Under the pieces are notes generated by a model that searched no databases, was not told the DNA's origin, and worked only from the letters and a program-made list of their open reading frames with translations. Both the position numbers and the translations under genes were made by a program. From the NCBI GenBank assembly GCA_022844205.1, contig JALHMF010000003.1, forward strand, positions 1 to 64,000: a DNA stretch of 64,000 nucleotides, given 5' to 3'. Origin of the DNA: Xanthobacteraceae bacterium. Lineage in GTDB: Bacteria > Pseudomonadota > Alphaproteobacteria > Rhizobiales > Xanthobacteraceae. This document shows, one piece after another, positions 45,893-55,032 of the stretch (position 1 is the stretch's first letter; each line of letters opens with the position of its first letter).

Positions 45893-46177
45893 TTACGATG
45901 ATCTTCCCCGTATCGCGCGCCAGACAAAAAGCAAGATGATCGCGCCGATCGAGGCGGCGACCAGCGTCTGGAAGAATCCGAACACCTGCATGTTCAGCAC
46001 TTCCGCGAGCTTGCCCCCGATGAAAGCGCCGGCGATACCGACGATCAGGTTGGTGAACAGCCCGTGGTCGCTCGCGGTGACCTTTTCGGCGATCCAGCCG
46101 GCGATCAGGCCGATGATCAGCATGGAGAAGAAGCCGACGCCCGGCTGCGAGAGAAATGCGTAGGATTGCGAGTTCAT
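45893..46177 (-). CDS. GlsB/YeaQ/YmgE-family small membrane protein
   Basis: 94 residues with three hydrophobic segments. GLIAGWIAEKVTASDHGLFTNLIVGIAGAFIGG is the transglycosylase-associated protein signature. Members are stress-induced inner-membrane proteins without known enzyme activity. It lies between lipA and lpdA. Confidence 0.85.
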   Translation of the reverse strand: MNSQSYAFLSQPGVGFFSMLIIGLIAGWIAEKVTASDHGLFTNLIVGIAGAFIGGKLAEVLNMQVFGFFQTLVAASIGAIILLFVWRAIRGRSS

Positions 46178-46202
46178 ATGGGTCCCCTAAGACTCAGATG
46201 TT

Positions 46203-47594
46203 CTATACATGAATGACCCGCCCGTAGGCGTCCAGCACGCTTTCGTGCATCATTTCCGACAGCGTCGGATGCGGGAACACCGAGTGCATCAGTTCTTCCT
46301 CGGTGGTCTCGCAGTTCATCGCGACGACAAAGCCCTGGATCAATTCCGTCACCTCCGCGCCGACCATGTGCGCGCCCAGCAACTCGCCGGTTTTCCTGTC
46401 GAAGATCGTCTTCACCAGGCCGTCGGGTTCGCCGAGCGCGATGGCCTTGCCGTTGCCGAGGAACGGAAAACGTCCGATGCGCACTTCGCGCCCCTGCTCT
46501 TTTGCTTTCTTCTCGGTCAGGCCGACCGAAGCGATCTGCGGCACGCAATAGGTGCAACCCGGAATCTTGTTCTTGTCGAGCGCATGCGGCTTTAGCCCCT
46601 TGATCGCCTCGATGCAGATGACACCCTCGTGCTCCGCCTTGTGCGCGAGCATCGGCGGCCCGGCCACGTCGCCGATGGCATAGATGCCGGCAATATTGGT
46701 TTTTCCATAACCGTCGGCGACAATGATGCCGCGGTCGGTTTTCACGCCCAATGCTTCCAGTCCCAGATTCTCGATATTGCCGACGACGCCGACGGCCGAG
46801 ATGAGCCGTTCCGCTTCGATGCTCTGTTTGGCACCTTTCGCATCCTCGATCTCGGCAACGACGGAATCCGTTTTCTTCGTGACCTTCGTCACCTTCGCGC
46901 CGGTGAGAATTTTCATGCCCTGCTTCTCGAAACGCTTGCGCGCGGCGGCCGCGATCTCTTCGTCTTCCACCGGCAAAATCTGCGGCAGCAATTCCACCAC
47001 CGTCACCTCGCAGCCGAAGCTGCGATAGAAAGAAGCGAACTCGATGCCGATGGCGCCGGAGCCCATGACGAGCAGCGACTTCGGCATGCTTGAAGGCACC
47101 ATCGCCTCGAAATAGGTCCAGATCAGTTTCTTGTCCGGTTCGATCCCCGGCAATATCCGAGGCCGCGCACCAGTGGCGATGATGATGTGCTTCGCCTGAT
47201 AGGTGCCGGCGCCCTTGCCTTCGACCTTCACTTCGCCGGGCTTGGTGATTTTCGCCGCTCCGTCGATGACGGTGATCTTGTTCTTCTTCATCAGATAGCC
47301 GACGCCGTCGGAAAGTTTTTTCGAGACACCACGCGAACGCGCCACGATGGCTGCCGCATCGAAGCCGATTTTTTCCGCGCTCAGGCCGTAATCCTTGGCG
47401 TGCTGCATGTAGTGATAGATTTCCGCCGAACGCAGCAGCGCCTTGGTCGGGATGCAGCCCCAGTTCAGGCAGATGCCGCCCAGCTGCGCCTTCTCCACGA
47501 CGGCGGTTTTAAAGCCGAGCTGTGCGGCGCGGATGGCGGTGACATAGCCGCCCGGCCCCGCGCCGATAATCAATACGTCGAAAGCATCTGCCAC
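46203..47594 (-). CDS. lpdA: Dihydrolipoyl dehydrogenase
   Basis: 463 residues from GTG 47594 behind CGGAG. FAD motif IIGAGPGGYVTAI, redox disulfide C42-C47 in GGICLNWGCIPTKA, NAD motif VMGSGAIGIEFASF, and C-terminal catalytic HPTLSE. E3 subunit for the PDH complex whose other genes lie at 51.6-56.1 kb. Confidence 0.96.
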   Translation of the reverse strand: MADAFDVLIIGAGPGGYVTAIRAAQLGFKTAVVEKAQLGGICLNWGCIPTKALLRSAEIYHYMQHAKDYGLSAEKIGFDAAAIVARSRGVSKKLSDGVGYLMKKNKITVIDGAAKITKPGEVKVEGKGAGTYQAKHIIIATGARPRILPGIEPDKKLIWTYFEAMVPSSMPKSLLVMGSGAIGIEFASFYRSFGCEVTVVELLPQILPVEDEEIAAAARKRFEKQGMKILTGAKVTKVTKKTDSVVAEIEDAKGAKQSIEAERLISAVGVVGNIENLGLEALGVKTDRGIIVADGYGKTNIAGIYAIGDVAGPPMLAHKAEHEGVICIEAIKGLKPHALDKNKIPGCTYCVPQIASVGLTEKKAKEQGREVRIGRFPFLGNGKAIALGEPDGLVKTIFDRKTGELLGAHMVGAEVTELIQGFVVAMNCETTEEELMHSVFPHPTLSEMMHESVLDAYGRVIHV

Positions 47595-47636
47595 TGACTT
47601 CTCCGTAGGAATGCGTTTGGTCTGTCTCGAATTTGT

Positions 47637-47837
47637 TTAACTGCTTCGCCGCCGGAGCCACCATTCCAGCGCGATGGCAGCCGCGATCGCCGCGAACAGG
47701 CTGAACGCGACGGGCTGCGCGATATTCCTCGAAAGTTGTTCGCCGCTGAAAAAGGCATTCCGTAAAAACCCGAAGCCGACGGGGTTGAGTAGCATAACCG
47801 CCCCCGCCACCAGCGAAATCCAAGGCCATCGCTTCAT
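47637..47837 (-). CDS. Small hypothetical membrane protein
   Basis: 66 residues. Two hydrophobic stretches (4-24 and 44-60) separated by a short loop, ending WWLRRRSS. No family recognised. It lies 42 bp upstream of lpdA on the same strand. Confidence 0.55.
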   Translation of the reverse strand: MKRWPWISLVAGAVMLLNPVGFGFLRNAFFSGEQLSRNIAQPVAFSLFAAIAAAIALEWWLRRRSS

Positions 47838-48056
47838 GCGGGGTTCCTGCTGCCTGTTTTATGGCCCAACATTGCAAAATATAGGCGGCCGGAACATGCC
47901 GCGCAGGCAGGGCGCCCATGCGTTTGATTGATGCGTGCGGCGCACCACCAAAAGTAGCTTTAGAACAGCCCCGGAAGCTTGTGGAATGCCCGCCTGCCAG
48001 CGTAGCTTATCGCCCAACCGGCTTGAGACCGGACAGGAATTCCTAGGGAGAACGCC

Positions 48057-49007
48057 ATGAAGTCCAACATGAAGACCATTCTGCTTGCGGGTACCGTTGC
48101 GCTTGCATTTGCCGGCGCCGCGCCGGCGCAGGAAATCAAGCTGATGACCGGCCCGCAGGGCGGTGTCTGGGTGCCGCTCGGCGGCCAGTTGAAGGACCTG
48201 TGGGAAAAGGCCAAGCCCGGCCTCTCCGTGCAGTCGCTTCCGGGTGCCGGCATCGCCAACGTCCGCGGCATCGAGGAAGGCAAGACCGAAGTCGGCTTCG
48301 GCAACTCGATCTCGACGGTCGATGCGCTCGCGGGCAACGCGCCCTTCACCAAGAAGCATACCAACGTCTGCAATGTCGCGACGCTCTATCCGCAGTATTT
48401 CCAGGTCGTCGTGCGCGCCGACTCCGGCGTGACCTCCGCCAAGGACCTCAAGGGCAAGGCGCTCGCCGCCCAGCCGCGCGGTAACACCGCCGAGGAAATC
48501 ACCAAGCAGTGGTTGCAGGTGAACGGCCTGACCTACAACGATGTGAAGATGAGCTTCGTCTCCTACACCGACGCGGTCGCGCAGGTGCAGGACGGCCATG
48601 CCGTCGCCTTCACGCTTGGCACCACCATTCCATCGGGTGCGGTGATGGATCTTGCCTCCGCGCGCGACATCAAGCTCCTCGACCTTGCCGACCAGCTTGA
48701 GCCGATGCGCAAGCTCAACCCCGGCTACACACTGGTGACGGTCCCGAAAGGCACCTACCCGAAGCAGGACAAGGACGTTCAGGTGATCGGCTATGCGACC
48801 CATATCGTCGCTTCGTGCAAACTGCCCGAAGACGTCGTGTATGCGATGACCAAGGCGATGGCCACGAACATCCCGCAGATGGCGATGATCAACAAGTCGA
48901 TCAGCACCCTCACGCCGAAGATGATGGCCGAAGACATCGGCGTTCCGTTCCACAAGGGTGCTGCGAAATATTACAAGGAAGCCGGCATCACTGTGATGTC
49001 GAACTGA
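48057..49007 (+). CDS. TAXI-family TRAP transporter solute-binding protein
   Basis: 316 residues behind TAGGGAGAACGCC. Signal peptide MKSNMKTILLAGTVALAFAGAAPAQ. The mature protein has LMTGPQGGVWVPLGGQL, GAGIANVRGIEEGKTEVGFGNS and KGKALAAQPRGNTAEEITKQWL, the TAXI pattern. Binds an unknown small acid or amino acid in the periplasm. A strong terminator hairpin separates it from the permease gene, likely giving excess binding protein. Confidence 0.88.
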   Translation: MKSNMKTILLAGTVALAFAGAAPAQEIKLMTGPQGGVWVPLGGQLKDLWEKAKPGLSVQSLPGAGIANVRGIEEGKTEVGFGNSISTVDALAGNAPFTKKHTNVCNVATLYPQYFQVVVRADSGVTSAKDLKGKALAAQPRGNTAEEITKQWLQVNGLTYNDVKMSFVSYTDAVAQVQDGHAVAFTLGTTIPSGAVMDLASARDIKLLDLADQLEPMRKLNPGYTLVTVPKGTYPKQDKDVQVIGYATHIVASCKLPEDVVYAMTKAMATNIPQMAMINKSISTLTPKMMAEDIGVPFHKGAAKYYKEAGITVMSN

Positions 49008-49009
49008 GA

Positions 49010-49052
49010 AAAAAACCGGCGCGGAGCGCGGATAACACCGCGCCGGTTTTTT
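49010..49052 (+). terminator. Intrinsic terminator or attenuator between TRAP genes
   Basis: AAAAAACCGGCGCGG (49010-49024) is the exact complement of CCGCGCCGGTTTTTT (49038-49052), with a 13-nt loop and the Ts in the descending arm. It follows the binding-protein stop by a few bases and precedes the permease start at 49090. Partial read-through would set the ratio of binding protein to permease. Confidence 0.88.
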
Positions 49053-49089
49053 ATACCCGCACGCTTCGCGGATGGCTAAGGGGACATCA

Positions 49090-50991
49090 ATGAAAGCCAC
49101 TCTCTATCACGGCGCGTTCGTGCGCCTTGCCGTGACCGTGATTTCCATTGCGATGGCTCTCTATCACATCGGAGCCATCGCATTCGGTACGCCCGAAGCG
49201 ATTTATTTCCGCGGAATGCACCTGCTGTTCGCGATCGTGCTGGTTTTCCTGCTGTACCGGATGACGGTCAAGAAGCACGCAGGCCCGGTTTCCGACGAGC
49301 AAAGATACGTCGATAACCGCCTGCCCAGCCTTCTTGATTACGCGCTGCTTCTGATTGGCGCCGCACCGATCGTCTATCTGTTTGTAAATTACGAATACAT
49401 CGTCACCCGCATCTACTACATCGACGATCTGTCGCTCATGGATAAAACCATGGCGGTGATCATGACGGCGATCGTGCTGGAGGCGACCCGCCGCGTGATC
49501 GGCTGGGCGCTGCCAATCACCGCTATGGTTTTCCTGTTCTACGGGCTTTTTATCGCGAGACTCGAACCGGAGCGGTTGCTCGACCAGCTCTTCATGACCA
49601 CCGAAGGCATTTTCGGGATTCCGCTTTCGGTTTCGGCGGCCTACGTACTGATCTTCGTTTTGTTCGGGAGCTTCATGGAGCGCACGGGCACCGGCCAGTT
49701 GTTCATGGACTTCGCCATGAGCCTGACCGGTCATACGGCTGGCGGTCCCGGCAAGGTGTCGGTCGTCAGTTCCAGCCTGTTCGGTACGATCTCGGGCAGC
49801 GCCGTCGCCAACGTGATGGTGGACGGGCCGATCTCGATTCCTCTGATGAAGCGTTCCGGATTTCCTCCGCATTTCGCCGCCGGTGTCGAAGCAACGGCGT
49901 CCACCGGCGGCCAGATCATGCCGCCGATCATGGGCGCGGCCGCTTTCGTGATGGCTGAATTTCTGGCCGTCTCCTACGGCCAGGTGGTGATCTGGGCGAT
50001 TATTCCGGCGATCCTCTATTACGTCGCCTGCTTTGCCGCCGTGCATTTCGAAGCCAAGCGCCGGGGTCTCGTGGGTCTGCCGCGCGCGGAACTTCCTAGG
50101 CTCCGCATGGTGATCCGCGAGCGCGGGCATCTTTTCATTCCGGTGCTGACTATCCTGTTCGTGATGTATTCGGGCTATAGCGCGCCGCTGGCCGCACTGG
50201 CGGGAACGCTGGTGTGTTTCCCGGTGGCCGCACTTCGCAAATCCACCCGCGGCTATGTCAACCTGCCCAATCTGCTGGATGCATTCAGGGATGGTGCGCG
50301 AAACGCGCTCGGTGTGGCCTGCGCCTGTGCGTGTGCGGGGATTGTCATCGGCGTTGTGACGCTGTCGGGCCTCGGCATCGTGTTCACGCAATTCGTAGTG
50401 GGTCTCGCGAAAGAAACGCTGCTGCTGGCGCTCGTGCTGACGATGATCGCGGGCATTGTGCTCGGCATGGGCATGCCGACCACGCCGGCCTACATCATCA
50501 TGACGGCATTGCTCGTGCCGGCGATCATCAAGCTCGGTGTGATCCCGCCCGCGGCTCACATGTTCGCGTTCTATTTCGCGGTGCTCTCGGCGATCACGCC
50601 GCCGGTGGCGCTCGCGGTCTATGCCGCAGCGGGGCTGGCGAAAGCCGATCTATGGAAGAGCGGCTGGGCGGCCGTGAAGATCGGCGCCGCCGGGTTCATC
50701 GTGCCATTCATGATCGTCTATGAACCTGCGCTGATGATGATCGGCGACTGGCCATCCATCATCATGGCGTTCTGCACAGCGAGCTTTGGCATTTTGCTGT
50801 TTGCAGCCGGGTTGCACGGCTATTTCATCACGGCCGCCAATTACTGGCAGCGGGCTTTGATGATAGTCGGCGGGTTGCTGTTGATCGATCCTGGATTTGT
50901 CACGGATGTAATCGGCGCCGGAATTGCCGCGGTCGTTTCCGTCAGCCAGTTGCTGTCCGCACGAATTGCGCGTGAGGCGGTGAGGCCGTAA
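49090..50991 (+). CDS. TRAP transporter permease, fused DctQ-DctM type
   Basis: 633 residues from ATG 49090 with AAGGGG upstream; an in-frame ATG at 49072 is less well placed. There are about 16-18 hydrophobic segments. The N-terminal part is the small (4TM) subunit. The rest is the large subunit with SSSLFGTISGSAVANVMVDGPISIPLMKR and GMGMPTTPAYIIM. This fused form normally works with TAXI binding proteins, as here. It imports solutes using the ion gradient. Confidence 0.9.
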   Translation: MKATLYHGAFVRLAVTVISIAMALYHIGAIAFGTPEAIYFRGMHLLFAIVLVFLLYRMTVKKHAGPVSDEQRYVDNRLPSLLDYALLLIGAAPIVYLFVNYEYIVTRIYYIDDLSLMDKTMAVIMTAIVLEATRRVIGWALPITAMVFLFYGLFIARLEPERLLDQLFMTTEGIFGIPLSVSAAYVLIFVLFGSFMERTGTGQLFMDFAMSLTGHTAGGPGKVSVVSSSLFGTISGSAVANVMVDGPISIPLMKRSGFPPHFAAGVEATASTGGQIMPPIMGAAAFVMAEFLAVSYGQVVIWAIIPAILYYVACFAAVHFEAKRRGLVGLPRAELPRLRMVIRERGHLFIPVLTILFVMYSGYSAPLAALAGTLVCFPVAALRKSTRGYVNLPNLLDAFRDGARNALGVACACACAGIVIGVVTLSGLGIVFTQFVVGLAKETLLLALVLTMIAGIVLGMGMPTTPAYIIMTALLVPAIIKLGVIPPAAHMFAFYFAVLSAITPPVALAVYAAAGLAKADLWKSGWAAVKIGAAGFIVPFMIVYEPALMMIGDWPSIIMAFCTASFGILLFAAGLHGYFITAANYWQRALMIVGGLLLIDPGFVTDVIGAGIAAVVSVSQLLSARIAREAVRP

Positions 50992-51009
50992 TTCGCCGTT
51001 CGTGCATCG

Positions 51010-51531
51010 TTACCGGAGGATGCTGCCGACGCAGTCGGTGTTCATCTCATAGAACATGCCGTCTGCCTTCTCGAATAGCTTTTCGACGGAAGCAGGTGGC
51101 GCGGTGCGTGCCGCTGCGGCGACATTTTTGATTTCCGCGGAAAGCTCCGAATATTTCGCGCGCTTTTCTTCGCCCTGGAAATTCGCGAGATAGGTGCCAA
51201 GGGCAGCGAACCGGCTGACGGCATTCGCCATCTCCGACTCGAACGGAAACAGCGCCGCCGCGGACTTGTCCCGCTCCGCCGCGGCCGCAAGCATCGCCGC
51301 CCTCAGCTTGACCTGGAAATACCCGTCGATCAGTTCCTTGCAGGTGCGCGCGGTCTCGGAGCGCGAAACGCCCGACTGCACAAGCTCGACAAAACGCGTG
51401 TTGAGATAGCCCTGATAGAACGACGTAACGAGCGAAAGTGCGGCGACGAAAAACGACACGACCGCGAACGAGTTCTGCTTCAGGTAGCTGAATTTGGCCG
51501 GCGGCGGCTCAGGCGATCTGGCATCGCTCAT
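51010..51531 (-). CDS. Hypothetical single-pass membrane protein
   Basis: 173 residues. One hydrophobic segment (about 20-42, NSFAVVSFFVAALSLVTSFYQGYL) follows a Pro-rich cytosolic tail. The rest is helical with alternating charges, perhaps a coiled coil, and contains two Cys (TCKELI, TDCVGS). Family unknown. It lies 55 bp downstream of pdhC on the same strand. Confidence 0.6.
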   Translation of the reverse strand: MSDARSPEPPPAKFSYLKQNSFAVVSFFVAALSLVTSFYQGYLNTRFVELVQSGVSRSETARTCKELIDGYFQVKLRAAMLAAAAERDKSAAALFPFESEMANAVSRFAALGTYLANFQGEEKRAKYSELSAEIKNVAAAARTAPPASVEKLFEKADGMFYEMNTDCVGSILR

Positions 51532-51586
51532 GGTGGTTTCCCCGTCCGGACTTGTCGCAAGCCCGGCGGGTGACCGTCAAGCAGCC

Positions 51587-52954
51587 TCAGATCATCATGC
51601 GGACGGGGTTCTCGACGATTTCCTTGAAGGCCGAAAGCAGTTCCGCGCCGAGGGCACCATCGACTGCGCGATGATCGACGCTCAAGGTGGCGGTCATCAT
51701 GTTCGCGACCACGATCTCACCCTTGCGCGCGACCGCCCGCTCCTCGCCGGCGCCGATCGCCAGAATGGATGCGTGCGGCGGATTGATGACGGCGGCGAAT
51801 TCGCGGATGCCGTACATGCCCAAATTCGACACCGCCGCGGCACCGCCCTGATATTCGGCGGGCTTCAGTTTCTTGTCTTTCGCACGCGCCGCGAGATCGC
51901 GCATCTCGTTCGAGATCACCGCCAGCGTTTTCTCGTCGGCCTTGCGGATCACGGGCGTGATCAGCCCGTTCGGGATGGCGACCGCGACACCGATGTCGGC
52001 ATGCCGGTGCTTCAGCATCCCGGCTTCCGTCCAGGTGACGTTGGCATCGGGGATTTTGACGAGCGCCAGCGCCAGCGCCTTGATGATGAAATCATTGACG
52101 GACAGACGATAACGCGGCTTGCCGTCCTGCAGGGGTGCCGCTTGATTGATTTCCTTGCGCGCGTCGAGCAGCGCATCGATCTGGATGTCGACGGTCAGAT
52201 AGTAATGCGGGATCGTGAGCTTCGATTCCAGCAATCTTTTTGCAATCGTCTTGCGCATCCCGTCATGCGGGACGAAGTCGTAAGAGCCTTCCTCGTAGAA
52301 CGCGCGGATCTGCGCGTCGCTCGGCGCCTGAATCCCAATTGTTGCACCGCCAGCGGGAACGCCTGATGGCGCACGCATCGCGGCACCGCCGGATTTTGCC
52401 TGCTCCACATCGCGCGCGACCACGCGCCCATGCGGGCCGGAGCCCTGTATGCGCGATACGTCGATATTGGATTCCTTCGCCAGGCGTTTGGCGAGCGGCG
52501 ACGCGAAGATGCGCGCGCCAGAGCCATTCGTCATCCCGGCCGGGCGCGCCTGCGGCGCGCGCGAGCCGGGATCGCTCGCGGGCTTGCCGATGACGGTCCC
52601 GGCTTGCGGCTTTGCCGCAGCCGGGACGGCGGGTTTTTGCGCGGGCTTCGATTCCGCTTTTGATGCTTCCGCTTTCGCCGCGGGCGCATTCGCAATCGCC
52701 GACTTGTCCTCGCCCTCTTCCAGCAGCACCGCGATGATCTGGTTCACCGGCACATCGGCGGTGCCCGCCGCGACCACGATCTTGCCAAGCGTGCCCTCAT
52801 CGACGGCTTCCACTTCCATCGTCGCCTTGTCGGTTTCGATTTCGGCGATCACGTCGCCGGCCTTGACCGTGTCGCCCTCTTTCTTGAGCCATTTGGCGAG
52901 ATTGCCCTTCTCCATCGTCGGAGAGAGCGCTGGCATCAGGATGTTGACGGGCAT
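51587..52954 (-). CDS. pdhC: Dihydrolipoamide acetyltransferase (PDH E2)
   Basis: 455 residues. Lipoyl domain (1-78) with Lys43 in [15 protein letters not shown]; peripheral-subunit-binding domain (about 148-185, FASPLAKRLAKESNIDVSRIQGSGPHGRV); catalytic domain (about 225-455) with DHRAVDG near the end. Forms the PDH core. The linker, residues about 109-142, is encoded by REP-like palindromes and is Ala/Pro/Arg-rich. It starts 8 bp after the pdhB stop. Confidence 0.95.
   Translation of the reverse strand: MPVNILMPALSPTMEKGNLAKWLKKEGDTVKAGDVIAEIETDKATMEVEAVDEGTLGKIVVAAGTADVPVNQIIAVLLEEGEDKSAIANAPAAKAEASKAESKPAQKPAVPAAAKPQAGTVIGKPASDPGSRAPQARPAGMTNGSGARIFASPLAKRLAKESNIDVSRIQGSGPHGRVVARDVEQAKSGGAAMRAPSGVPAGGATIGIQAPSDAQIRAFYEEGSYDFVPHDGMRKTIAKRLLESKLTIPHYYLTVDIQIDALLDARKEINQAAPLQDGKPRYRLSVNDFIIKALALALVKIPDANVTWTEAGMLKHRHADIGVAVAIPNGLITPVIRKADEKTLAVISNEMRDLAARAKDKKLKPAEYQGGAAAVSNLGMYGIREFAAVINPPHASILAIGAGEERAVARKGEIVVANMMTATLSVDHRAVDGALGAELLSAFKEIVENPVRMMI
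52530..52627. repeat. REP-like palindromes read in frame inside pdhC
   Basis: The first element runs from GTCATCCCGGC (52530) through GGGCGCGCC/GGCGCGC to GCCGGGATCGC and CCGATGAC (about 52594). The second is GTCCCGGCTTGCGGC (52596-52610) pairing with GCCGCAGCCGGGAC (52614-52627). Both have the form of the genome's intergenic REP elements yet encode the E2 linker residues about 109-142 without a frameshift. Confidence 0.75.
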
Positions 52955-52962
52955 TGTTTAGC

Positions 52963-54393
52963 TCACCGATACAGAACGGACTTGGCGGCCTCGACGACTT
53001 CCGGCACCGAAGGCAGCGCCAGCTTCTCGAGGTTCGCGGCGTATGGCATCGGCAAATCCTTGCCGGTGATGCGTGTCACCGGTGCGTCCAGCCAGTCGAA
53101 CGCCTGCTCCATGATCTTCGCCGCGATCTCCGCGCCGACCCCCGACTGCGGCCAGCCTTCCTCGATGGTGACGCAGCGGTTGGTCTTCTTGACCGATTCA
53201 ATCACCGTCTCCATGTCCATCGGGCGCAGCGTGCGCAGGTCAATGATCTCGGCTTCAATGCCGTCCTTGGCCAGTTCCTCGGCGGCGCCGAGCGCGTAGT
53301 TCATGCCAATCGACCAGCTCACGAACGTCACGTCCTTGCCGGCACGTGCGATGCGCGCCTTGCCGATCGGCAGCACGAAGTCATCGAGCTTCGGCACCGG
53401 CGTCGAGCGGCCGTAGAGAATTTCGTTCTCGAGGAAGATCACCGGGTTCGGATCGCGGATCGCGGCCTTCAGCAATCCCTTTGCGTCCGCCGCCGTGTAG
53501 GGCGCGATCACCTTCAGTCCCGGAATGTGCGAATACCACGCAGAATAATCTTGCGAGTGCTGAGCCGCCACCCGCGCGGCCGCACCGTTCGGTCCCCGGA
53601 ACACAATCTGGCACTTCACCTGCCCGCCGGACATGTAAAGCGTCTTCGCCGCCGAGTTCACGATCTGGTCGATGGCCTGCATCGAGAAATTCCAGGTCAT
53701 GAATTCCACGACCGGTTTCAGCCCCGCAAAACCCGCCCCGACGCCAAGGCCGGTGAATCCGTGCTCGGTGATCGGCGTGTCGATCACGCGCTTCGCGCCA
53801 AACTCCTGCAGCAAGCCCTGGGTGACCTTGTAGGCGCCCTGATATTCGGCGACCTCCTCGCCCATCACGAACACATCCTGGTCGCGGCGCATTTCCTCGG
53901 CCATCGCGTCGCGCAGCGCCTCGCGCATGGTCATGGTGACCATCTCGGTGCCTTCGGGAATGTCGGGGTCGCTGGCGATTTCGGCGCGGGGTGCGGCTGG
54001 AATTTGAACCGTCGTCCCGGACGCGGCTTCGCCGCGATCCGGGACCGCTGGCGATTTTGCGGATGCCGGTCCCGGCTCTCGCGATTGCTCGGCCGGGACG
54101 ACGGGCTTCTTCGATGGCGCTGCCGCGGCCGAAATATCGCCCGCCTTCTCGCCCTCGGCGAGGATCACCGCAATCGGCGTGTTGACGGCGACATCGTTGG
54201 TGCCGGCGGGAACCAGAATTTTTCCAAGCACCCCCTCGTCCACCGCCTCGACTTCCATCGTCGCCTTGTCGGTTTCAATTTCGGCGATGACGTCGCCGGC
54301 TTTCACCGTGTCGCCTTCGTTCTTCACCCACTTGGCGAGGTTGCCCTTTTCCATCGTGGGCGAGAGCGCGGGCATCAAAACTTGGATGGGCAT
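52963..54393 (-). CDS. pdhB: Pyruvate dehydrogenase E1 beta subunit with N-terminal lipoyl domain
   Basis: 476 residues from ATG 54393. N-terminal lipoyl domain (1-80, Lys43 in [11 protein letters not shown]), linker (about 81-145), then the E1-beta transketolase-like domain ([36 protein letters not shown]). The lipoyl domain on E1 beta is typical of alphaproteobacteria. Linker residues about 99-127 are encoded by REP-like palindromes. Confidence 0.95.
   Translation of the reverse strand: MPIQVLMPALSPTMEKGNLAKWVKNEGDTVKAGDVIAEIETDKATMEVEAVDEGVLGKILVPAGTNDVAVNTPIAVILAEGEKAGDISAAAAPSKKPVVPAEQSREPGPASAKSPAVPDRGEAASGTTVQIPAAPRAEIASDPDIPEGTEMVTMTMREALRDAMAEEMRRDQDVFVMGEEVAEYQGAYKVTQGLLQEFGAKRVIDTPITEHGFTGLGVGAGFAGLKPVVEFMTWNFSMQAIDQIVNSAAKTLYMSGGQVKCQIVFRGPNGAAARVAAQHSQDYSAWYSHIPGLKVIAPYTAADAKGLLKAAIRDPNPVIFLENEILYGRSTPVPKLDDFVLPIGKARIARAGKDVTFVSWSIGMNYALGAAEELAKDGIEAEIIDLRTLRPMDMETVIESVKKTNRCVTIEEGWPQSGVGAEIAAKIMEQAFDWLDAPVTRITGKDLPMPYAANLEKLALPSVPEVVEAAKSVLYR
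54014..54099. repeat. REP-like palindromes read in frame inside pdhB
   Basis: GTCCCGGACGCGGC (54014-54027) pairs with GCCGCGATCCGGGAC (54031-54045), one bulged base. A second pair, GTCCCGGC (54069-54076) and GCCGGGAC (54092-54099), follows. Both encode the linker between the lipoyl and E1-beta domains. They resemble the elements in pdhC and before ftsB. Confidence 0.75.
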
Positions 54394-54401
54394 GGAACAA
54401 C

Positions 54402-55004
54402 CTATTTCGACCACTTCTTGAATTTTCGCTCGACTACTCGATTAATTCCCTTCTCGAACGCCTTAGCAACTCCAAAAGCAGATCCCATCAGTATTACGCC
54501 GAAAGGAACGGAAACGAATAAGAGCGGTTCGCTAGGACCATTAATTCCCAAATATAGTCCGATCCCCGCGCCAGTAGCTGATTTAATAATCTGTCGGACT
54601 TGTATGCCCTTTGGTGGAGAACTCTCATAAACAATGTCCGAGTCTAAGATAAAATTCGAAAATTGACGGTTGTAGAGGTTTCTTCGTTCGAGTTGATAAA
54701 TACTAGCGATCTCGCCTTCTGCTGTCTGTTTTGGATAGACAGCCATATTGTCAAACAAAGTGAAGGTTTTTCCACGCAATACCGTATCAGAAAAGATTGC
54801 GAACTCATCTTCATTGAAATCAAACTCGCCTTCGAAGGTCCTGAACAGTTGGACCCCTTCAAAGTCTAAATCTGAACGTACAGGCTCTACATCTGGAGCG
54901 CCGAAGAATGCGGCAGCAAATCCTGGATTGATTTTAGAAGTTTTTTTTGTTGCACCGTGAATTTGTCCGGGCTCAAAATACATTTCTGTTGTAATTACAC
55001 GCAT
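54402..55004 (-). CDS. Unknown AT-rich gene inserted between pdhA and pdhB
   Basis: 200 residues; TTGGGG precedes the ATG. No family recognised. The N-terminal two thirds are acidic and aromatic ([36 protein letters not shown]), soluble-looking. Two hydrophobic stretches follow (about 144-156 and 160-180), then a basic tail [11 protein letters not shown]. Two 60-nt lines counted by eye give 42-43% G+C, against 62% in pdhA, a sign of recent transfer. It is in the pdh operon's direction, 8 bp before pdhB and 28 bp after pdhA, so it is probably cotranscribed with them. Confidence 0.7.
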   Translation of the reverse strand: MRVITTEMYFEPGQIHGATKKTSKINPGFAAAFFGAPDVEPVRSDLDFEGVQLFRTFEGEFDFNEDEFAIFSDTVLRGKTFTLFDNMAVYPKQTAEGEIASIYQLERRNLYNRQFSNFILDSDIVYESSPPKGIQVRQIIKSATGAGIGLYLGINGPSEPLLFVSVPFGVILMGSAFGVAKAFEKGINRVVERKFKKWSK

Positions 55005-55032
55005 AGCCCCAAGGACCGTCAGTTTACGGGTT

